64,000 bases of DNA from contig NZ_JALPRX010000002.1 in assembly GCF_023223525.1 (NCBI RefSeq), positions 1 to 64,000 of the forward strand, read 5' to 3'. The notes under the pieces were generated by a model that saw only the letters and a program-made list of their open reading frames with translations, did no database searches and was not told where the DNA came from. The translations under genes were made by a program, and so were the position numbers. The stretch is from Roseomonas acroporae. Lineage in GTDB: Bacteria; Pseudomonadota; Alphaproteobacteria; Acetobacterales; Acetobacteraceae. Shown piece after piece: positions 58,880-64,000 of this stretch; the first letter of the stretch is position 1; each line of letters begins with the position of its first letter.

Positions 58880-59649
58880 CAGGCGGGCTCCGTGACGGTG
58901 CCGGGGGCGGCGCCAGGGTCGGCGGCAACGGCGGCGGGAAGGGTGAGGTCGCGGAACACCGTGTCGAGGTCGGGCCCGCGCGCGGCGAGTTGCGCTGGCG
59001 TCTCGTCCGCCACCACCCGGCCGCGGGCGATGATGATGGCGCGGGTGCAGACCGCCTCCACCTCCTCCAGCAGGTGGGTGGAGATGACGATCGCCTTCTC
59101 CGGCGCCATGGCGGCGATCAGGGCGCGCACCTCGCGCTTCTGGTTGGGGTCGAGCCCGTCGGTCGGTTCGTCCAGCACCAGCACGGGCGGATCGTGCAGC
59201 AGCGCCTGGGCCAGCCCGACGCGGCGCTTGAAGCCCTTCGAGAGCGTCTCGATCGGTTGCAGCCGCACGCCTTCCAGCGTGGTCAGCCGCATGGCATGGG
59301 CCACGCGCTCGCGCAGCGCGGCGCCGCCGAAGCCGCGCACCCGGGCGACGAAGCCGAGGAAGCCGGCGACGGTCATCTCCGGATAAGTCGGCGCGCCTTC
59401 CGGCAGGAAGCCGAGGTGGCGCTTGGCCGCCACGGGCCGTTCCAGCACGTCCTCGCCGCAGAGCCGGGCGGTGCCGGCGGAGGGCGTCACGAAGCCGGCC
59501 AGCATCTTCATGGTGGTGGACTTGCCGGCGCCGTTGGGGCCGAGGAACCCGACCACCTCGCCGCGCGCCACGCTGAAGGAAACGTCGTCCACGGCGGTGA
59601 AGGCGCCGAAGCGCTTGGTCAGGCGCTCGATCTCGATCAGGGCCGGCAA
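58879..59649 (-). CDS. ABC transporter ATP-binding protein (GldA-like), TTG start
   Basis: The 256-residue ATPase has Walker A GPNGAGKST (about 37-45), the Q-loop LGFLPEGAPTYPEMTV, an ABC signature in the variant form LSKGFKRRVGLAQAL, Walker B VLVLDEPTDGLDP and H-loop STHLLEE. The Lys-Gly-Phe signature is characteristic of the ABC-2/GldA group. The frame has no ATG near its start; TTG at 59649 fits, with GGGGGAAACCAGGA just upstream and family sequence (ALIEIERLTKRFG) immediately after. It is the first gene of the ATPase-permease-GldG-DUF4340-NUDIX operon. Confidence 0.92.
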   Translation of the reverse strand: MPALIEIERLTKRFGAFTAVDDVSFSVARGEVVGFLGPNGAGKSTTMKMLAGFVTPSAGTARLCGEDVLERPVAAKRHLGFLPEGAPTYPEMTVAGFLGFVARVRGFGGAALRERVAHAMRLTTLEGVRLQPIETLSKGFKRRVGLAQALLHDPPVLVLDEPTDGLDPNQKREVRALIAAMAPEKAIVISTHLLEEVEAVCTRAIIIARGRVVADETPAQLAARGPDLDTVFRDLTLPAAVAADPGAAPGTVTEPA

Positions 59650-59928
59650 ATCCTGGTTTCCCCCGTCCGGACGCGCCCCGGGACTGGCATCCGGGGGGCG
59701 GGCGGCGGCCGGTTTACCCTGCCCGCGCCCCAATGCAAGCCCGGGTGCGGCGGCGCACCGTTCGAACCGTCCCTCGTCCGGGCGCGTTCCCGGCCGGTGT
59801 CCGCGCGGTGGCGCGGGCCGGCACCGCCACCGGCCGGAACGCCGGGCCGGCAGGGAGGTCCGGGCCGGGACAGCCCGCCGGCCCCCCCCCGCCGGCCCCC
59901 CCGGCCCAATGGAAAAGGACGAGGAACG

Positions 59929-60321
59929 ATGATCCGCACATGGCAGCCCACCCTCGCGGCGCTGGTCGCCGGCACCGCCCTGGCCGGCGCGCCGATCGGT
60001 CCCGCCCTCGGCCAGTCCACGGCGGCGCCGGCCGCCACCGGGACGCCGGCGCAACCCGCGAGCAGCGTCGTCTCGCGCATCCGGGAGCACATGGAGGTGC
60101 GCGGCTCCGACGACGGGCATGTGGGCACGGTGGACAAGGTCGAGGGCGACACCATCGTCCTGACCCGCGACGACCCCGCCGCCGGCGGGCGGCACCACCT
60201 CATCCCGGTGGGCTGGGTGGCCAGGGTGGACCAGGCGGTGCGGCTGAACATGACGGCGCCGCAGGCGCGGGAACGCTGGCAGCCGGCCCCCGCGCCGGGT
60301 GGCGACCGGCCGTCGCGCTGA
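59929..60321 (+). CDS. DUF2171 small exported protein
   Basis: The 130-residue protein has a signal peptide (TWQPTLAALVAGTALAGAPIGPALG, cut near residue 28). A single DUF2171/PRC-barrel-like domain (about 48-110) follows: SRIREHMEVRGSDDGHVGTVDKVEGDTIVLTRDD, HHLIPVGWVARVDQAVRLNM. Cytoplasmic homologues of this domain are common and uncharacterised; an exported form is less usual. GAGGAACG precedes the ATG. It is alone between the ABC operon (divergent) and the repeat-bearing region before the nucleoside transporter. Confidence 0.82.
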   Translation: MIRTWQPTLAALVAGTALAGAPIGPALGQSTAAPAATGTPAQPASSVVSRIREHMEVRGSDDGHVGTVDKVEGDTIVLTRDDPAAGGRHHLIPVGWVARVDQAVRLNMTAPQARERWQPAPAPGGDRPSR

Positions 60322-60637
60322 GGCCTCGCCGCGGGGGCGTGGCGATGGGAGAGGGGCGGGGTGCCGGTTCCGCCGCGCGCGGCCCGCGCCACCGCGCCGG
60401 TCCCGGCGGCCTGCGGCGCGGTACGCGGCGGGCGTCGCCGCATGGCACCGCCGGCAGGTGGCGTTCTCGCCTTCGCGCGTGCAGCAAAAGCCGTTAGAGC
60501 GTTTTCAGGCTGGGTGTCCTCACCCGGCGACTCGGAAAATGCGGAAAACCGAAAGGCCGGAGCCGTTCCGCCTGCCGAAGCGCCGCGCGAATCCATCCCC
60601 CGGGAGAATGCCGCTTGCCGCTGCCGAGCCTCGCCGC
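60322..60637. other. Gap before the nucleoside transporter gene
   Basis: This region carries copy 2 of the dispersed hairpin element (60496-60571) and a short GGGAGAATG purine site further on. No gene is seen. Confidence 0.55.
60496..60571. repeat. Dispersed hairpin element, copy 2
   Basis: This 76-bp copy aligns without gaps to 47478-47553, with about 14 substitutions that are nearly all transitions. The inner stem reads GCTGGGTG-TCCT-CACCCGGC: relative to copy 1, two base pairs are changed on both sides and one becomes a G-T wobble. The outer GCGTTTTC/GAAAATGC stem is kept. Confidence 0.85.
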
Positions 60638-61909
60638 ATGAGCCTGCTGCAAGCGCAGTCCGCGCTCGGCCTGCTGCTCCTCACCGCCCTGGCCTGGGCA
60701 CTCGGCGGCTTCCGGCGCGGCCCGGGGCCGCGCGTGCTGGGGCGGATCGTGCTGGTCGGGCTGCTGTCGCAGCTCGTGCTCGCGGCGCTGCTGCTGTACC
60801 TGCCGCCGGCGCGCGCCGCCTTCGTGGCGCTCGGCAACGCGGTGGACGCGCTGGCCCGCGCCACCGAGGCCGGCACCAGCCTGGTCTTCGGCTATCTCGG
60901 CGGCGGCCCGCTGCCCTTCGCCGAGACGGCGCCGGGCGCCAGCTTCATCCTGTTCTTCCGCGCCCTGCCGCTGGTGCTGGTGATCGGCGCCCTCTCGGCC
61001 GTGCTGTACCACTGGCGCGTGCTGCCCTTCGTGGTCGGCATCCTGGGCCGGGGGCTGCGGCGGCTGTTCGGCCTCGGCGGCGCCTGCGGCTTCTCGGTGG
61101 CGGCCAACGTCTTCGTCGGCATGGTCGAGGCGCCGCTGCTGATCCGCCCCTGGCTCGCCGGCCTCTCCCGCGCCGAGCTGTTCGTGGTGATGACGGCGGG
61201 CCTCGCCACGATCAGCGGCAATACGCTGGTGGTGTACGCGACGCTGATCTCGGGCGTGGTGCCGGACGCGGCGGGCCAGCTCCTGACCCAGAGCCTGATC
61301 GCGGCCCCCGCCGCCGTGCTGGTGGCGCTGCTGATGATCCCGCCCGAGCCGGCGCCGGCCGCGGCGGCGGACGCCCCGCCCGAGGACCTCTCGGCGCCGC
61401 CGCTCTACGACAGCACGATGGAGGCCATCGTCCGCGGCACCAATGACGGGCTGCAATTGCTGCTCGGCATCATGGCCTCGCTGATCGTGTTCGTGGCACT
61501 GGTGGCGCTCGGCAACGCGATGCTCCAGCCGCTCACCGGGCTGACCCTGCAGCAGGTGATGGGCTGGCTGTTCCGACCCCTCGCCTGGGCGATGGGCGTG
61601 CCGGGCGGCGAGGCCGGCACGGTCGCGCAATTCCTCGGCGTGAAGGTCGTCATCAACGAGTTCGTCGCCTATCTCGACCTCGCCCGCACCGGGGCGGAAA
61701 GCCTCTCGCCGCGCTCGCGCTTGATCCTCACCTACGCGCTGTGCGGCTTCACCAATTTCGGCTCGGTCGGAATCATGGTGGCGGGCATGACCGGGATGTG
61801 CCCGGAGCGCCGGACCGACATCGTGCGACTCGGCCTGCCCGCGCTGGTTTCCGGCTCGATCGCCTGCTGCATGACCGGCGCCGTGGCCGGGATACTCACG
61901 CCGCCGTGA
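60638..61909 (+). CDS. CNT family nucleoside transporter
   Basis: The 423-residue membrane protein matches the concentrative nucleoside transporter family: a gate-type FLFR-like region (FILFFRALPLVLVIGAL), the core ANVFVGMVEAPLLIRPWL and SRAELFVVMTAGLATISGNTL, then GVKVVINEFVAYLDL and YALCGFTNFGSVGI. The EAPLLIRP and NEFVAY blocks carry nucleoside- and ion-contacting residues in this family. It takes up nucleosides with Na+ or H+. The ATG at 60638 starts directly before the first helix. It follows hairpin element copy 2 and precedes the DoxX gene by 80 bases. Confidence 0.88.
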   Translation: MSLLQAQSALGLLLLTALAWALGGFRRGPGPRVLGRIVLVGLLSQLVLAALLLYLPPARAAFVALGNAVDALARATEAGTSLVFGYLGGGPLPFAETAPGASFILFFRALPLVLVIGALSAVLYHWRVLPFVVGILGRGLRRLFGLGGACGFSVAANVFVGMVEAPLLIRPWLAGLSRAELFVVMTAGLATISGNTLVVYATLISGVVPDAAGQLLTQSLIAAPAAVLVALLMIPPEPAPAAAADAPPEDLSAPPLYDSTMEAIVRGTNDGLQLLLGIMASLIVFVALVALGNAMLQPLTGLTLQQVMGWLFRPLAWAMGVPGGEAGTVAQFLGVKVVINEFVAYLDLARTGAESLSPRSRLILTYALCGFTNFGSVGIMVAGMTGMCPERRTDIVRLGLPALVSGSIACCMTGAVAGILTPP

Positions 61910-61989
61910 TGCGGCCCTCTCGCCGCGTATCGGGCGGACGGGCTAAGAACGGCTTGCAATTCGTCCCCACAACGACCGGGAACCGCACC

Positions 61990-62397
61990 GTGAAGACACT
62001 CAGCCTCGCCGACGAGTGGGCGCCGCGCATCCTCAGCCTGCTGCGCATCGTCGCCGCCCTGCTGTTCATCGAGCACGGCACGCAGAAGCTGTTCGGCTTC
62101 CCGGCCCGGGCCTTCCCGGCGCCGGAGATGTTCTCGCTGCTCTGGTTCGCGGCGATCCTGGAGATCGTCGGCGGCGTGCTGATCCTGATCGGCCTGTACA
62201 CGCGGCCGGTCGCCTTCATCCTGTCCGGCCAGATGGCCGTCGCCTACTGGACCGCCCACGGCCCGCGCAGCTTCTTCCCCGCCCTCAACGGCGGCGACGC
62301 GGCGATCCTGTTCTGCTTCCTGTTCCTCTACATGGCGGTCGTCGGCGGCGGCTCCTGGAGCCTGGACAGCAAGCGGGCACGCGACCGGCGCCTCTGA
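61990..62397 (+). CDS. DoxX family membrane protein, GTG start
   Basis: The 135-residue protein has four helices and the DoxX pattern: LSLLRIVAALLFIEHGTQKLFGFP, then LWFAAILEIVGGVLILIGLYTRPVAF and SFFPALNGGDAAILFCFLFLYMA. Members include subunits of quinol oxidases and of thiol-stress complexes, but most are unassigned. GTG at 61990 is the only start giving a normal N-terminus (VKTLSLADEW). It lies 80 bases downstream of the nucleoside transporter and may be cotranscribed. Confidence 0.87.
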   Translation: MKTLSLADEWAPRILSLLRIVAALLFIEHGTQKLFGFPARAFPAPEMFSLLWFAAILEIVGGVLILIGLYTRPVAFILSGQMAVAYWTAHGPRSFFPALNGGDAAILFCFLFLYMAVVGGGSWSLDSKRARDRRL

Positions 62398-62453
62398 CGC
62401 GGGCCACTTGGCGCCGGCCCCGTCCCGCCGCGCATGGCGGGCGGAGCCGGCCC

Positions 62454-62930
62454 TCACCCGCCGCCGGCGGGCCGGCGGGGCACCACCATGGTCGCGGCGA
62501 AGACCTGCACCGCCTCGCCATGCTGGTTGAGGGTGGTGTTGCGCACCTTCGCCAGCCCCTGCTGCGGGCGGGAGCGGGAAGGTCGGACCTCCAGGATCTC
62601 GATCTCGACGCGCAGCGTGTCGCCCGGCCGGGTCGGGCGCGGCCAGCTCAGTTCGCCGCCCGCGCCGATCAGCCCGCCCGCGACGCGGAAGCCGGAATCG
62701 ACCATCAGCCGCATGCTCAGCGCCGCCGTGTGCCAGCCGCTGGCGGCGAGGCCGCCGAACAGCGAGGCCGCCCCCGCCGCCTCGTCCAGGTGGAAGGGCT
62801 GCGGGTCGAACTGCGCGGCGAAGGCCTTGATCGCCGCCGCGTCCACGGTGAGGCTGCCGGTGCGGTACACCTGCCCGGCGGCCAGGTCCTCCAGGTACAG
62901 CCTCGCCCGTTCCCCGTTCCCGTCGCTCAT
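62454..62930 (-). CDS. MaoC family dehydratase
   Basis: The 158-residue protein is a hot-dog fold hydratase: LYLEDLAAGQVYRTGSLTVDAAAIKAFAAQFDPQPFHLDEAA holds the catalytic Asp/His pair (FDPQPFHLD, about 40-48). GLAASGWHTAALSMRLMVDS and SWPRPTRPGDTLRVEIEILEV follow. It adds water to, or removes it from, an acyl-CoA or related thioester. Its ATG overlaps the stop of the MATE transporter gene (ATGA), so it is coupled to it, an unexpected pairing. Complete in length. Confidence 0.92.
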   Translation of the reverse strand: MSDGNGERARLYLEDLAAGQVYRTGSLTVDAAAIKAFAAQFDPQPFHLDEAAGAASLFGGLAASGWHTAALSMRLMVDSGFRVAGGLIGAGGELSWPRPTRPGDTLRVEIEILEVRPSRSRPQQGLAKVRNTTLNQHGEAVQVFAATMVVPRRPAGGG

Positions 62931-64000
62931 TCCGCAGCCCTCCCGGCCGGCATGGCGGCCGGCGCCAGCATGCGCGCCGGCCGGTCGCGGAACCAGACGC
63001 CGGCGGCGACCGCAGCGGCGTTCACCGTCCCCACCGCCACCAGCCCCAGGCCGAGCGCCAGGAACACCCCGTCGATGCCGAAGCCGAGGCGCATGGCCAG
63101 CAGCCCGCCGCCGGCGGCGACCAGCAGGCGCAGCAGCCCGCCCGCCAGCGGCCAGGCCAGCCGCCCCGCTCCCTGCGAGGCGAAGTAGAGCGCCATGCCG
63201 AGGCCGAAGAACCCGTAGAACGGCCCGACCAGGCGCAGGTAGCGGCTGCCATAGGCGAGCATGTCCGGCGCGTCGCCGAACAGGCCCAGCCATGCCTGCG
63301 GCCAGAGCGCGGCGGCGAGGCCGATCGCGCCCGTGGCGACCGTGACCACGGCGGCGCCGGTCCAGGCCGCCCGCAGCGCCCGCTGCCGCCGCCCGGCGCC
63401 GACCGCCGTGCCGACCATCGCCGCGATCGGCGCGCCGAGCCCGAAGGCCAGCGGCACCATCAGGTATTCCAGCCGCGCCCCGGTGCCGTAGCCGGCGACC
63501 GCCGCCGGCCCGTGCGCCGCCACCTGCGCGGTCGCGACCATCATGGTGATGTTGGTGGTGAGCGTGACCAGCGTGGCGACGGCGCCGACGCGCAGGATCT
63601 CGCGCATCGGCGCCCAGCGCAGGCGTGGCGGCCGGGCGGCGGGGCGCAGCACGCCGCGGCCGGACCACAGATAGGCCGCGAACACCGCGGAGCCCGCCGC
63701 GTAGTAGAGCAGCACCGCCCAGGCGCCGCCGGCGATGCCGAGCGCCGGCAGCCCGGCCCAGCCGAAGATCAGCATGGGCGAGAGCGGGATCAGCACCACG
63801 GCGCCGACCGCGGTCACCGCCGCCGGCAGCGCCATGTTGCCGGTGCCGCGGATCACGGCGGCCAGGGCGTTGAAGGTCCAGGCCAGCACCGCGCCGGCGA
63901 AGATCAGGTGCGAGTAGGTGAGGGCGGCCGCCAGCGCCGCGCCCTCGCCGCCCATGGCCGTGTAGAGCGCGCGGCCGAAGGGCAGCAGCAGCGCCGTGGT
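62927..64000 (-). CDS. MATE family efflux transporter, N-terminus beyond the window
   Basis: The visible 357 codons form the C-terminal part of a MATE transporter: FNALAAVIRGTGNMALPAAV, PLSPMLIFGWAGLPALGIAGGAWAVLLYY, RVGAVATLVTLTTNITMMV, then GTGARLEYLMVPLAFGLGAPIAAMVGTAVGAGR and a string of helices to the end. MATE proteins export drugs or metabolites against Na+ or H+. The reading frame is open to base 64000, so the gene continues outside. It precedes and overlaps the MaoC gene. Confidence 0.92.
   Translation of the reverse strand, partial: TTALLLPFGRALYTAMGGEGAALAAALTYSHLIFAGAVLAWTFNALAAVIRGTGNMALPAAVTAVGAVVLIPLSPMLIFGWAGLPALGIAGGAWAVLLYYAAGSAVFAAYLWSGRGVLRPAARPPRLRWAPMREILRVGAVATLVTLTTNITMMVATAQVAAHGPAAVAGYGTGARLEYLMVPLAFGLGAPIAAMVGTAVGAGRRQRALRAAWTGAAVVTVATGAIGLAAALWPQAWLGLFGDAPDMLAYGSRYLRLVGPFYGFFGLGMALYFASQGAGRLAWPLAGGLLRLLVAAGGGLLAMRLGFGIDGVFLALGLGLVAVGTVNAAAVAAGVWFRDRPARMLAPAAMPAGRAAE

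Noticed and set aside
59881-59908. C-runs before the DUF2171 gene as a second homopolymer anomaly
   Set aside because: The runs are only 7-10 bases and are not palindromic; they fit ordinary composition here.
59909-59932. A 7-codon frame (MEKDEER) whose stop overlaps the DUF2171 start
   Set aside because: Its ATG has no Shine-Dalgarno site, while the DUF2171 ATG has its own GAGGAAC; the overlap is probably chance.
1-64000. CRISPR arrays, prophage, transposases, rRNA and tRNA genes
   Set aside because: I looked for regularly spaced repeats, integrase/transposase motifs and tRNA-like cloverleaf ends (GGTTCGA...CCA) and saw none. The tandem repeats present have no unique spacers.

Overview
This 64 kb window has very high G+C (third codon positions nearly all G or C). 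It carries about 54 protein genes and no rRNA, tRNA, CRISPR array or insertion sequence that I could see. A large-type (about 180 kDa subunit) NAD-glutamate dehydrogenase, an orphan Bug-type solute receptor, an HWE histidine kinase, a bactofilin and paired half-size ChrA proteins together suggest an aerobic alphaproteobacterium, most likely Acetobacteraceae of the Roseomonas type. That placement is inference from gene content and composition.

Layout. 0.1-10 kb: a Tim44-like membrane protein, an AtuA-type pair preceded by a possible leader peptide, a Tat-exported M20 amidohydrolase, an SMP-30 lactonase, a lipoprotein hydrolase coupled to a DUF1272 zinc protein, GNAT and MAPEG genes, and a serine hydrolase. 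10-17 kb: a ClC channel, a tandem hairpin array that runs into an extreme G/C homopolymer palindrome, and the NAD-glutamate dehydrogenase. 17-24.6 kb: a second M20 hydrolase, an LprI-like protein, dut with a coupled exported protein, a PfkB sugar/nucleoside kinase, an EI24-like membrane protein, a bactofilin and a lipoprotein. 24.6-31 kb: a tripartite metal-type RND efflux operon in the order adaptor, pump, outer-membrane channel. 31-39.4 kb: acyl-CoA and uptake genes. These are an SDR, then thiolase + DUF35 + acyl-CoA ligase on the minus strand, facing a Bug receptor + second acyl-CoA ligase + nitroreductase on the plus strand. 39.5-43.4 kb: paired half-size chromate transporters, MgtC, a glutamate-carboxypeptidase-like M20 enzyme and ArfB. 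43.6-52.5 kb: a Crp-family regulator, PepN, an HWE kinase, a GT39 glycosyltransferase, and MsrP followed by a small membrane protein in place of MsrQ. 52.6-64 kb: a Na+/H+ antiporter, a five-gene GldAFG-like ABC/DUF4340/NUDIX operon, a DUF2171 protein, a CNT nucleoside transporter, DoxX, MaoC and a MATE transporter cut by the window end.

The genes are ordinary core and metabolic types. The unusual content is in DNA structure. A 76-bp intergenic element occurs twice with compensatory stem changes. Tandem triloop-hairpin arrays share a GGAYCCC linker. One perfect 88-bp palindrome is made almost only of C and G runs. Short tandem repeats of 12 or 15 bp sit in frame inside at least ten genes, while several between genes have units of 8, 13, 16 or 26 bp. 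Starts were chosen from Shine-Dalgarno sites, ATGA overlaps, signal peptides and codon use; several are GTG or TTG.
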